64,000 nucleotides of DNA from Pseudoflavonifractor sp. AF19-9AC (GTDB lineage Bacteria; Bacillota; Clostridia; Oscillospirales; Oscillospiraceae), in contig NZ_QUGI01000003.1 of the NCBI RefSeq assembly GCF_003478995.1, forward strand, positions 248,001 to 312,000, in the 5' to 3' direction. Below the pieces are notes generated by a model that did not search any database, was not told the origin of the DNA, and saw nothing but the letters and a program-made list of their open reading frames with translations. This document shows, piece after piece, positions 1 to 7,725 of this stretch; position 1 is the first letter of the stretch, and the number at the start of each line of letters is the position of its first letter. Position numbers and translations under genes: made by a program.

Positions 1-299
1 GGGCCCAGAGAGGGCTCACGCAGGCAGACGATGGTCTTCTTACCAAGCTTGTTCAGGGCGTCGGCCAGACCCACGGAGGTAGTGGTCTTGCCCTCGCCGG
101 CGGGAGTGGGGCTGATAGCGGTCACCAGCACCAGCTTGGACTTGCGGGGCAGGTCCTTCAGGGCGTGGATGTCCACCTTGGCCTTGTACTTGCCGTAGTT
201 CTCCAGCTGGTCCTCGGAAATGCCGATGGACTTGGCAACCTCAACGATAGGCAGCATAGTGGATTCCTGGGCGATCTCAATGTCGGTCTTGAAACTCAT
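1..299 (-). CDS. fhs: Formate--tetrahydrofolate ligase, N-terminal part
   Basis: Only the first 99 codons lie in the window. The enzyme joins formate to tetrahydrofolate using ATP and feeds one-carbon units to the Wood-Ljungdahl route or purine synthesis in the cytoplasm. The translation shows the family N-terminus, with the nucleotide-binding loop [10 protein letters not shown] at residues 65-74 followed by the conserved region ending in REPSLG, where the window cuts it. The ATG at 297-299 is preceded by an AGAGGAGG ribosome site, so the start is clear. A likely minus-strand promoter lies at 384-412. The downstream part of the gene is outside the window. Confidence 0.96.
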   Translation of the reverse strand, partial: MSFKTDIEIAQESTMLPIVEVAKSIGISEDQLENYGKYKAKVDIHALKDLPRKSKLVLVTAISPTPAGEGKTTTSVGLADALNKLGKKTIVCLREPSLG

Positions 300-383
300 A
301 AATGACGCCTCCTCTAAAATATGTGGATGTAACATTGTGCTCTTCTTTCGGTCGGGAGACCGATTGGGCTTTTCTATGGCATT

Positions 384-412
384 ATTGTACTCCGGCCCCC
401 CGGATTCGTAAA
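384..412 (-). promoter_or_regulatory. Probable promoter of fhs
   Basis: On the minus strand TTTACG (407-412) and TACAAT (384-389) are separated by 17 bases, about 85 bases upstream of the fhs start. I found no recognisable riboswitch fold in the leader. Confidence 0.45.
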
Positions 413-1151
413 TGACTTCTGTTTTCCGTTTTCAAATCTCAGCTTTATTTCGTTAAGCGAACCCTCCCATCCACTTGCGGGATAAAACCGCCCAGTCTGT
501 TGTGAATCCCTTCCTTGCCATCATCTCAAAAAATTGCAAAAATTTCAAGAGGGATTTTACCATTTCATTGACATTTTACACAGTGTCTTTGTATATGACC
601 TTAGGAAACAATGCGTGGCCTATATAATAGGCTGATGGATTCGTACTTGTTCTCCCACCCTCCTATTAAATGAAAGGCGGCTGCATCATGACCATTTTGC
701 TGCCCAAGAAATAGGCCTCCCCTTTTCTCATGCTCCGACTGTACTCCTTTATATCGCCTTCTCCCAGTTTAGCATCATCCCTTCAGGCAGTTATATCTGG
801 AGCGTCCACTCCAAGCGGGCGAGATTCAAACAACGCGCTCGCGCTTCATCATCGCTACCTATATGCCGGAGCACGGCCTACCGTCGGATGGGAGTGTGAT
901 TGCCCCCGACTTCTGTTGGGCCGTAAAATGCAGCTGCTTTTGGGATACTGACAGGACACTTGAACTGGACCACCGTCTATCTCAACAAGTTCTAAGCCGA
1001 ATTCTGGAGCTGCAGATGTGCTCACACGGAACATTGCCGGAAACAACGCTTCCAATTTATTCTGTTTTTAATGGTATTTTTGTCCTTTTCCTCCGATTTT
1101 TCCAACTATTTTTTCAGCTGACAAAAAAATAAAATTTTTTTGAAAAAACCC
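413..1151. other. Intergenic stretch without a convincing gene
   Basis: About 740 bases hold no ORF I can assign. A TTGACA at 568-573 followed after 18 bases by TATATG at 592 resembles a plus-strand promoter. Downstream, a GAAAGGCGG site precedes an eight-codon reading frame (ATG at 688, peptide MTILLPKK, then TAG), which could be a leader peptide or chance. The ORFs at 730-951 and 863-1132 have no recognisable family and no clear ribosome site, so I do not call them genes. Degraded coding sequence is possible. Confidence 0.4.
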
Positions 1152-1180
1152 TTGCTTTTTCTTTTGACCTATGCTATTAT
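1152..1180 (+). promoter_or_regulatory. Promoter of tRNA-Pro
   Basis: TTGCTT (1152-1157) and TATTAT (1175-1180) are 17 bases apart, about 40 bases before the tRNA. Confidence 0.65.
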
Positions 1181-1220
1181 GTTAAAGCTGTCTGAGATAC
1201 AGCGACAAAAACAAAAGATT

Positions 1221-1298
1221 TCCGGGTGTGGCGAAGTTTGGTATCGCGCTTGAATGGGGTTCAAGAGGCCGCTGGTTCGAATCCAGTCACTCGGACCA
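1221..1298 (+). tRNA. tRNA-Pro(GGG)
   Basis: A full cloverleaf can be drawn. The acceptor stem is TCCGGGT with ACTCGGA (one G-U pair) followed by an encoded CCA. The anticodon arm is CTTGA/TCAAG with loop ATGGGGT, giving anticodon GGG. The T arm is GCTGG-TTCGAAT-CCAGT. The GGG anticodon reads CCC and CCU proline codons. A strong terminator follows at once, so it is a single-gene unit. Confidence 0.93.
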
Positions 1299-1299
1299 A

Positions 1300-1334
1300 A
1301 AGTCCGTATTCCGCAAGGAGTACGGACTTTTTCT
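1300..1334 (+). terminator. Terminator after tRNA-Pro
   Basis: The arms AAGTCCGTA and TACGGACTT flank a 12-base loop and lead into a T-rich tail. Confidence 0.85.
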
Positions 1335-1456
1335 TTTTCCTGCATGCCGGAAACCAGCAGCCTCTTGGCGCCGAGGACGCGCGAAAATTGGCGCCGCTGG
1401 ACAGGAAAGCGGAACACCAGTCCATCTGCAGCTTCAAATCCAATCATTTAGAGAAA

Positions 1457-1490
1457 AAAGGACATCCGAAAGGGATGTCCTTTTATTTTT
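1457..1490. terminator. Rho-independent terminator hairpin
   Basis: The arms AAAGGACATCC and GGATGTCCTTTT surround a short GAAA-type loop, with A/T runs on both sides. It could end transcripts from either direction. The yjdF-like gene ends at 1621 on the minus strand, so this is its probable terminator. Confidence 0.7.
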
Positions 1491-1620
1491 GATTCTGCCG
1501 CCCAGAGGCCTCTGCCCTCCCCTCCGGTGATTGAAGCACAGCGGACTGTGCATCCGTTCGTGTCTTTGCAAGAGCGTTTTGTGTCTGCGCATCTGGTCGT
1601 TTTCTGCATTGTTCTCCCGT

Positions 1621-2034
1621 TCAGTGACCCCGATGCTTGTCCCGCTTTTTCTGCTGGCGCAGTTCATATTGCCGTTCTTTTTCTGCTTCCCGCTGTTCAC
1701 GGCTTACGGCTTTCCGCTCCAATTTGTTCTGTTCGTGCTGCAATTTCAGAGCCTGTTGCGCCTTTGTCCCCATCCCGCGCTCCTGCAGGCTGCTGCGGAT
1801 CTCCCGCTGCATCCGTTTGGGATTGATTTTTGGTTCCTCAACGTCTTTCGCTTTTATGGGAGAACTGAATTTCAACTTGCTCCAGTTTTTGAGCAGAAAA
1901 TCCCACACCTCATAGTCCTTAGGCTCCGCCCCAAATGTAATTTTACAAACCTCATATTGATTGGAGTCTATGCGCTCATAGACCCCAATCCAAAATGGAT
2001 GTTCAAAGAATACCGTTAAGGTACTCCGCATCAT
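1621..2034 (-). CDS. YjdF family protein (DUF2992)
   Basis: This 137-residue cytoplasmic protein matches the YjdF family: an N-terminal TVFFEHPFWIGVYERI segment, then GAEPKDYEVWDFLL, and a very basic, probably helical tail with NPKRMQREI, KAQQALKL and the end KKRDKHRGH. The biochemical role of YjdF is not established. In Bacillus and relatives the gene is controlled by the azaaromatic-sensing yjdF riboswitch. The ATG overlaps the TAA of the PadR gene (TAATG), so translation is coupled. Start codons further upstream lie inside the PadR gene and are less likely. No yjdF riboswitch is needed here because the gene sits behind a PadR regulator. Confidence 0.88.
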   Translation of the reverse strand: MMRSTLTVFFEHPFWIGVYERIDSNQYEVCKITFGAEPKDYEVWDFLLKNWSKLKFSSPIKAKDVEEPKINPKRMQREIRSSLQERGMGTKAQQALKLQHEQNKLERKAVSREQREAEKERQYELRQQKKRDKHRGH

Positions 2035-2579
2035 TACTGGGCGTTCCCCTCTTCGGAAAACTGGGCCGAAAAAGAATCCAGCCATTCTAACAGCGCCTGA
2101 TACAGAAGACGCTGCTGATCAAAGATCGTCCGGCCCACCAGGGGAATGTCCGCGTATTGCTGCGCATATCCCTCGTTTTTCTCCATGGAGGTCAGAATAC
2201 TGTCCCGCAGCTTATGAACAAGCGCTTGGGCATGGGACCGATCCATTTTGTTGAGGTTTGTAATCACCACATCGAAATCAAAGGTAAGCGACACGTTCTG
2301 CCCAGCGATGGTGTCCATCAACGTTTCAAAGTAGGCTTTTCCGGCATCGGTAATCGAATAAATTGCCTTTTCCGCAAATCGCTCTCCTTTTACTATATCG
2401 CTCGCAAGATAGCCCTTCTCCTTCAGCTGGAGCACTTTTTTGTAGACTGATGGAACGCTGATTTTTGTCCAACGGGAAAAATTGTGGTATTCAATATCCT
2501 TTTGAATGTCATAGGCACTTTGAGGCTTTTCCAATACCATCCCAAGAATCACCAGGTCAATGGACGACACAAACATCAT
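2034..2579 (-). CDS. PadR family transcriptional regulator
   Basis: A winged-helix DNA-binding domain covers roughly residues 5-85, with SAYDIQKDIEYHNFSRW, the recognition region SVPSVYKKVLQLKEKGYL and a wing region. A helical dimerisation tail follows. PadR proteins repress genes and release DNA on binding small, often aromatic, ligands. The ribosome site AAAGGAGG directly abuts the first ATG. The GTG at 2568-2570 (residue 4, starting VSSIDLVILGMVLEKP) is better spaced and is probably the true start. The promoter contains an 11-bp-arm palindrome, which suggests autorepression. The YjdF gene follows with a one-base overlap, so the two form an operon. Confidence 0.93.
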   Translation of the reverse strand: MMFVSSIDLVILGMVLEKPQSAYDIQKDIEYHNFSRWTKISVPSVYKKVLQLKEKGYLASDIVKGERFAEKAIYSITDAGKAYFETLMDTIAGQNVSLTFDFDVVITNLNKMDRSHAQALVHKLRDSILTSMEKNEGYAQQYADIPLVGRTIFDQQRLLYQALLEWLDSFSAQFSEEGNAQ

Positions 2580-2588
2580 CCTCCTTTG

Positions 2589-2626
2589 CTATAAAATATA
2601 ATACTATATTTTATAGTAAAAGTCAA
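2589..2626 (-). promoter_or_regulatory. padR-yjdF promoter with PadR operator palindrome
   Basis: On the minus strand TTGACT (2621-2626) and TATTAT (2598-2603) are 17 bases apart. The perfect inverted repeat CTATAAAATAT / ATATTTTATAG (2589-2616, 6-base centre) covers the spacer and -10 box, the position expected for a PadR repressor site. Confidence 0.75.
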
Positions 2627-2762
2627 CGAAGAAACGACGAACAAGTCTCGCCCCCCCATGGGAACCACGTTGAAATCCCCAATTGGTTCCGGAAAGTGCA
2701 ATCAATAAGGCTAAAACTCGAGGTCATTTCTCGCTTTGCCGCAAAAATCGTTCAAGAAGCAA

Positions 2763-2808
2763 TTGACAAATTGGTTTACTGAATGTAAACTTTAATCAGA
2801 AGGTTTAC
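2763..2808 (+). promoter_or_regulatory. Promoter and operator of the BlaI/BlaR1-like pair
   Basis: TTGACA (2763-2768) and TAAACT (2786-2791) are 17 bases apart. An inverted repeat GTTTAC-5 bases-GTAAAC (2774-2790) overlaps the -10 box, and a further GTTTAC half-site lies at 2803-2808. TACA/TGTA-cored dyads are typical of BlaI/MecI operators. Confidence 0.75.
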
Positions 2809-2848
2809 ACGTAGTAGACTCACGCTGTATATGATGGAGGAAATAAAT

Positions 2849-3205
2849 ATGGCTGATATGAGATTGGGTGCGGTAGAAACCCGTTTTGCTGATTTGATAT
2901 GGGAAAATGAGCCCATATCTTCCGGCGAATTGGTGAAACTCTGTGAAGAAAAGCTGAGCTGGAAAAAATCAACTACCTATACAATTCTGCGCAGATTGTG
3001 TGAGCGAGGCATTTTCTCAAACGACAAAGGCACGGTCACTTCGCTGATCTCCAAAGATGAGTTTTATGCCATGCAAAGCGAGAAGTTTGTTGCAGACACA
3101 TTTGAGGGGTCTTTACCGCGGTTTTTGGCCGCCTTTTCGACGCGCAAAAAGCTATCGGATGCCGAAATCAATGAACTGCAAAAGTTGATCGATGAAATGA
3201 GGTGA
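2849..3205 (+). CDS. BlaI/MecI/CopY family repressor
   Basis: This 118-residue protein has the family winged helix: LGAVETRFADLIWENEPISS, then KKSTTYTILRRLCERG as recognition helix and turn. The short C-terminal dimerisation part holds the site usually cut by the cognate sensor protease. It represses its own operon until cleaved. GGAGG at 2836-2840 sets the start at the ATG at 2849 rather than the upstream ATGs at 2831 and 2834. The M56 protease gene begins 5 bases after the stop, so the pair is one operon. No beta-lactamase or PBP gene follows, so the signal sensed is unknown. Confidence 0.93.
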   Translation: MADMRLGAVETRFADLIWENEPISSGELVKLCEEKLSWKKSTTYTILRRLCERGIFSNDKGTVTSLISKDEFYAMQSEKFVADTFEGSLPRFLAAFSTRKKLSDAEINELQKLIDEMR

Positions 3206-3209
3206 GCGT

Positions 3210-4724
3210 ATGCCGTTGCGTACCGTTTTTTCTGCCGTACTCAATATGTCAATCACCGCAAGCATTGCCATTCTTGTCATATTGTTGGCAAGAATGATGC
3301 TGAAACGGGCACCTAAAATTTTTTCCTATGCACTATGGGCCGTTGTACTGTTCCGTTTGCTTTGTCCGGTATCGCTGACAGCGGAGTTCTCTCTGATGGG
3401 GCTCTTTCAAGCACCAACCACAGACACAGGCAGAATTGAATATGTTTCTTTGCTGGAGTCCAACGCAGAAGGGCCGGCAGGCAAAGTGGATGTCCCCGCC
3501 TCCGATCTTGATCAAAACGCAGGCAGCCGTGTGGAACCGTCGGAGGCCCGAGCAGCTGGCTCTGTTGATGTTCTGGTATCGATTGCGAGCATTGTCTGGA
3601 TTTGCGGTGTCGGGGCAATGGTGACGTTTCACCTCCTTCAACTGATACAATTCCGCCGCAAATTAGTCGTCTCCATCCCTTTACAGGACAATATTTACCT
3701 TGCAGATTACATTCCCACCCCCTTTGTGATGGGCCTGATCCACCCCAAAATCTATTTGCCTTCCGCAATGTCCGATGCCGAGCAATCCTATATCATTCAG
3801 CACGAAAAGCATCACATTCGCAGATGCGACCATATTGTAAAGCTGCTCGCTTTTGCGGCCGTATGCATGCACTGGTTCAATCCGCTTGTTTGGCTGGCCT
3901 TTGCTCTGTCCAGCAAAGATATGGAAATGTCCTGCGACGAGGCAGTGATGAAGCAGATGGGTCGAGATATCAGAGCGGACTATTCCTCCTCTTTGCTGCA
4001 ATTCTCCACCGGGAAAAGAGTGATCCTTGGCACGCCCCTTGCCTTTGGGGAGGGAGATACAAAGGAAAGGATTGAGAACATCATGAAGTACAAAAAACCA
4101 ACCATTATGATGGTCGTGTTGGCAGTGGTTGTATGCGTTGGATTGACGGCCTGCCTGTCCTCCAATCCTCAATTCCGAACGGAGAAAAATGACCTTGGCT
4201 CTTTGCAGGAAGAAGACATCGGAAAGACGCTGAGCGAATTAAAAGAGGAGCATCCTGAGGGTGAACTGATTGTGAGGCCAGACGGTCTCCCAGGCAGTGC
4301 TGCGATCTGTTTTGGAGAACCGGAGGCGGAATATAGCCACTACTTTTTCGAAACCCAGAGCGGTAACGCGGAAAAGGCCATGAACGAGCTGGAAGACCAG
4401 CTGACATGTGCCGGTTTTCTTACCACAGCAAGCATACTTTTTCCGGATATGGAAGAGGAAATGTCCTTTGAAGAGTTCTTCTCTTTGATCGGTGTAGACG
4501 ACTATGAGTACTTGGTAGGAGAAGAGGTAATTAGTGGAGAAGGTTGGTTAAGATTTACATATCATGGTATGGAAGTAATGGTGAACACAAATGAAGCCAC
4601 TGCAAACGGCGGCTGGAATTTCACAGGAGCCGAAATTGTGAAGCGTAATGCTCCGGTGTCTGTTGTAGACCCTGAACGATCAAAAGCCAATCAGAACTTA
4701 GCGGATGCGGTTATGTTTGATTGA
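3210..4724 (+). CDS. BlaR1/MecR1-like M56 membrane metallopeptidase
   Basis: This 504-residue integral membrane protein has helices near residues 10-30, 37-55 and 118-140, then the M56 zinc protease domain with HEKHH at 198-202 and the third-ligand region MEMSCDEAV near 238-246. Another membrane segment (about 290-310) ends in a lipobox-like LTAC. After it comes an extracytoplasmic domain of about 190 residues that is not the penicillin-binding domain of BlaR1. By family, ligand binding outside would activate the protease, which inactivates the BlaI-like repressor encoded just upstream. The replaced sensor domain suggests a signal other than beta-lactams. Confidence 0.9.
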   Translation: MPLRTVFSAVLNMSITASIAILVILLARMMLKRAPKIFSYALWAVVLFRLLCPVSLTAEFSLMGLFQAPTTDTGRIEYVSLLESNAEGPAGKVDVPASDLDQNAGSRVEPSEARAAGSVDVLVSIASIVWICGVGAMVTFHLLQLIQFRRKLVVSIPLQDNIYLADYIPTPFVMGLIHPKIYLPSAMSDAEQSYIIQHEKHHIRRCDHIVKLLAFAAVCMHWFNPLVWLAFALSSKDMEMSCDEAVMKQMGRDIRADYSSSLLQFSTGKRVILGTPLAFGEGDTKERIENIMKYKKPTIMMVVLAVVVCVGLTACLSSNPQFRTEKNDLGSLQEEDIGKTLSELKEEHPEGELIVRPDGLPGSAAICFGEPEAEYSHYFFETQSGNAEKAMNELEDQLTCAGFLTTASILFPDMEEEMSFEEFFSLIGVDDYEYLVGEEVISGEGWLRFTYHGMEVMVNTNEATANGGWNFTGAEIVKRNAPVSVVDPERSKANQNLADAVMFD

Positions 4725-5111
4725 ACGGGGGCATAAAAACAAATTTTTCAATTGGCACACACATGTTTGCGGGATTGACGCAAAGAAAACGTCGGCCGCA
4801 TCAACAAACCAGGCGGGAACATCATTTCAGATGTTCCCGCCTCAGAATATCTGCCGCTTCCGGACCTTTTCTTCCCTTCTATAATAAGGCTCCCAGCCTT
4901 CTCCTCTGCTCCCGTTTCTGGAACCGACAAATGGAAGCAGAGGGAATTTTTTATACCAGTCACTCCTGCCGCTCCATATACTTTACCGCAGAACATTTTA
5001 AATTTAATTTAAGCTATTGTTTTTTTCGACAGTTTGTGGCATAAACATAATGATAGGAAATTTTCCGGTTATCAAATAAGCGGGATAAGCAAGTAAAAGG
5101 AGGCAACGGGT
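4725..5111. other. Intergenic stretch with a hairpin
   Basis: The perfect hairpin GGCGGGAACAT / ATGTTCCCGCC (4812-4822 and 4831-4841) lies about 90 bases after the protease stop. It has no T-run, so it is a weak or factor-aided terminator at best. TCGACA (5026-5031) with AATGAT 17 bases further on is a possible promoter for the glycan operon. I see no gene here. Confidence 0.5.
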
Positions 5112-6599
5112 ATGCGCTGGATCGTCCGACGGATCGCAATACTGTCCATCCTGCTGGCCTGCTGCACCCTCCCTGCCCTGGCCGCGGAGGCACAATACGG
5201 GGATGCGTTGATGGAGGCCGAGGGCTTTTCCCGCTCCGGCAATCTGTACGACGGCAGCCGAACCAACTACGCCTCTGCCGACGGCCCCGCCACGGTGACT
5301 GTTACCCGGGAAGGCGGCATTGCCGGTCTATATGTCGAATTTGATCGAATCCCCCAGTCCTGGACTCTCACCGCCCCTGAAACAGGCGAGAGCCTGTCCT
5401 GCGGGACCAACGGCTTTCTCCATGAATATGTGGACATGGCAGATTTGGGGGACGCTCTGCCCACACAGGTCGTCCTGGAATTTGACCAGGGCGCGTCCAT
5501 TGGAGAGATCTACGTCTTTTCAGAAGGAGAACTTCCGGACTGGGTGCAGCGGTGGGAGCTCCCCTGTGAACAGGCCGATCTGCTGCTCATCTCCTCCCAC
5601 TCCGATGACGAGCAGCTGTTTTTTGCCGGAATACTGCCCTATTACACTCTGGAACGGGAGCTGAACGTACAGGTGGCCTACGTGGTGCAGCACTTCGAGG
5701 CCAACGGCGCCGCCGACCACACTCGCCCCCACGAGCAGCTGGACGGCCTGTGGACCGTTGGGGTGCGCCACTACCCGGTTATGTCCCAATTCCCCGACCT
5801 CTACGCCGAGTCCTCAAACCGGGAGGCAGCCCTGTCCCAGGCCCTGTCTGTCTATGAGCGGGCGGGCTACACCTACGAGGACTTTGTAAACTATCTGACC
5901 TGGTGCATCCGCCGTTTCCAGCCCCTGGTTGTGGTGTCCCACGACCAGGACGGGGAGTACGGCCACGGGACCCATGTACTGTGTGCCGACGCTCTGGGAA
6001 CCGCCCTGACCCGGGCGGCGGACCCCACCTACCTTCTGGCCACCGACGAGGCCTATGATCCCTGGCAGGTGGAAAAGACCTATCTGCACCTCTACCCGGA
6101 GCAGCAGATTACCATGGACTGGGACACTCCGCTGGAGAGTCTGGGCGGGAAAACACCCTTTCAAATGACCCAGGAGGGCTTTGCCTGCCACAAGAGCCAG
6201 CACTGGACCTGGTTCTACCGCTGGATTTATGGCACCTCCTCCAGGCCCATTCAAAAGGCGGCGGACATCACCAGCTATTCCCCCTGCCTTTACGGTCTGT
6301 ATGACACCAAGGTGGGACCGGATGTGGTGGGCGGCGACTTTTTTGAGAACATGCCCTCCTACGCCCAGCGGGCCCAGGCGGAGGCGGAGCGGCTGGCTCA
6401 GGAACAGGCCGAGGCGGAACGCCAGGCACAACTGGCCCAGGAACAGGCCGAGGCCGAGCGCCAGGCCCAGCAGCAGCTCCAGGAGGCGCTGGAAGCCCAG
6501 CAACGGCTGCGGACGATGGTCAAGGCAGGCGTGCTGGTTGTCTGGGTGTGTGTGATGATTTTAATTGTACGTCAGGTTCTCCGGCGCAGAAAGCGCTGA
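5112..6599 (+). CDS. Exported PIG-L family deacetylase with coiled-coil tail
   Basis: This 495-residue protein starts with a signal peptide (about 1-24, ending PALAA). An N-terminal beta-rich region precedes the PIG-L/LmbE fold. The zinc motif is SSHSDDE at 161-167 (family HPDDE with Ser for Pro), and GEYGHGTHV at 281-289 supplies further metal ligands. The family removes acetyl groups from N-acetylglucosamine-type sugars. Residues about 418-470 are a Gln/Glu/Ala-rich coiled coil with a near-exact internal repeat (AQEQAEAERQAQ twice). A membrane helix and basic tail (VRQVLRRRKR) end the protein, so the enzyme is anchored outside the membrane. AAAGGAGG supports the start. It is first of four co-directional genes. 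Confidence 0.88.
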   Translation: MRWIVRRIAILSILLACCTLPALAAEAQYGDALMEAEGFSRSGNLYDGSRTNYASADGPATVTVTREGGIAGLYVEFDRIPQSWTLTAPETGESLSCGTNGFLHEYVDMADLGDALPTQVVLEFDQGASIGEIYVFSEGELPDWVQRWELPCEQADLLLISSHSDDEQLFFAGILPYYTLERELNVQVAYVVQHFEANGAADHTRPHEQLDGLWTVGVRHYPVMSQFPDLYAESSNREAALSQALSVYERAGYTYEDFVNYLTWCIRRFQPLVVVSHDQDGEYGHGTHVLCADALGTALTRAADPTYLLATDEAYDPWQVEKTYLHLYPEQQITMDWDTPLESLGGKTPFQMTQEGFACHKSQHWTWFYRWIYGTSSRPIQKAADITSYSPCLYGLYDTKVGPDVVGGDFFENMPSYAQRAQAEAERLAQEQAEAERQAQLAQEQAEAERQAQQQLQEALEAQQRLRTMVKAGVLVVWVCVMILIVRQVLRRRKR

Positions 6600-6633
6600 G
6601 GGAAACCGATGGGATAAGGGAGAGCGTATTGGT

Positions 6634-7725
6634 ATGCATACGGTTACGGTGATTATTCCCGCGTACCGACCGGATGAAAAGCTGATCGGGACTCTGGAGG
6701 GCCTGCGTGAGGCCGGGTTTACCGATCTTCTGGTGGTGGATGACGGCAGCGGCCCGGAGTTTGCCCCCATCTTTCAGCAGGTTCAGGGGCTGCCGGGGTG
6801 CACCCTGCTGCGCCACCCGGTCAACCGGGGCAAGGGAGCGGCTCTGAAAACCGCTATGGCCTACTTTTCGGAGCACCGCCCGGAGCAGGCCGGCGTGGTC
6901 ACGGCCGATGCCGACGGGCAGCATCTGCCAGGAGACATTGCTGCTGTGGCCCGGGCCATGCTGGACAGCGGCCAGGTGGTGCTGGGGGTGCGGGATTTCT
7001 CCGACCCCTCCGTCCCCTGGCGGAGCCGGGCGGGCAACCGCATCACCATCGGGGTATTCCGACTGTTTCTGGGCATGAAAATCAGCGATACTCAGACCGG
7101 CTTGCGGGCCATTCCCAGGCAGCAGCTGTCCCTGCTGGCAGAGGCAAAGGGCGATCGGTATGAGTATGAGACCAACATGCTCTTTCTCATGAACCGGTGC
7201 CGTCTCCCCTTCCGGGAGGTGCGCATCGCCTCCGTCTACCTGGAGGACAACCGCTCCTCCCACTTCCGGGTGGTACGGGACAGTTTACGCATTTACGCCT
7301 TGATTTTAAAGTATCTGTTCAGCTCCCTGGGCGCCTGTGTGGTGGATGAGCTGGCCTTTTTCCTGTTAAAACTCTTCGGCGTCTTTTCCTTTCTGCCCAT
7401 CCCTACCACCTTTACGGCCGCCCTTCTGGCCCGGGTCATCTCCTCCCTGCTGAACTTCCTGGTCAACGCCCGTCTGGTCTTCGGCGGACGGGTGAACGCC
7501 GGCTCCCTGGCCCGCTATTACACTCTGGCCACCTGTCAGATTGCGGCCTCCGCCGGCCTGGTCTATCTGGCCGAGCATACACTTTCCATTACATCACCGG
7601 CTCTGGTCACCCTGGTCAAAATTGTGGTGGACACCATTCTGTTTTTTATCAGCTTCCGCGTGCAGCACAGATGGGTGTTCCGTTGGAATGAGGGCGGCCC
7701 GGAGCCGGGAAAGGACGAACCATGA
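6634..7725 (+). CDS. Family 2 glycosyltransferase fused to GtrA-like membrane domain
   Basis: This 363-residue protein has an N-terminal GT-A domain (TVIIPAYRPDE at residues 4-14, LLVVDDGSG, DADG at 92-95) of the dolichyl-phosphate sugar synthase type. A C-terminal GtrA-like domain has four hydrophobic segments from about residue 225. It probably loads a sugar onto undecaprenyl phosphate and helps move it across the membrane. I chose the ATG at 6634, just before the GT fold. The ORF can be extended to 6565, but that would overlap the deacetylase gene. The stop overlaps the next start by 4 bases (ATGA), which shows an operon. Confidence 0.9.
   Translation: MHTVTVIIPAYRPDEKLIGTLEGLREAGFTDLLVVDDGSGPEFAPIFQQVQGLPGCTLLRHPVNRGKGAALKTAMAYFSEHRPEQAGVVTADADGQHLPGDIAAVARAMLDSGQVVLGVRDFSDPSVPWRSRAGNRITIGVFRLFLGMKISDTQTGLRAIPRQQLSLLAEAKGDRYEYETNMLFLMNRCRLPFREVRIASVYLEDNRSSHFRVVRDSLRIYALILKYLFSSLGACVVDELAFFLLKLFGVFSFLPIPTTFTAALLARVISSLLNFLVNARLVFGGRVNAGSLARYYTLATCQIAASAGLVYLAEHTLSITSPALVTLVKIVVDTILFFISFRVQHRWVFRWNEGGPEPGKDEP

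Noticed and set aside
4812..4841. Hairpin as a full intrinsic terminator
   Set aside because: The stem is perfect, but there is no T-run on either side, so I only list it within the intergenic entry.
6400..6480. Short tandem repeat as CRISPR or satellite
   Set aside because: It codes the Glu/Gln/Ala coiled coil of the PIG-L protein and keeps the reading frame.
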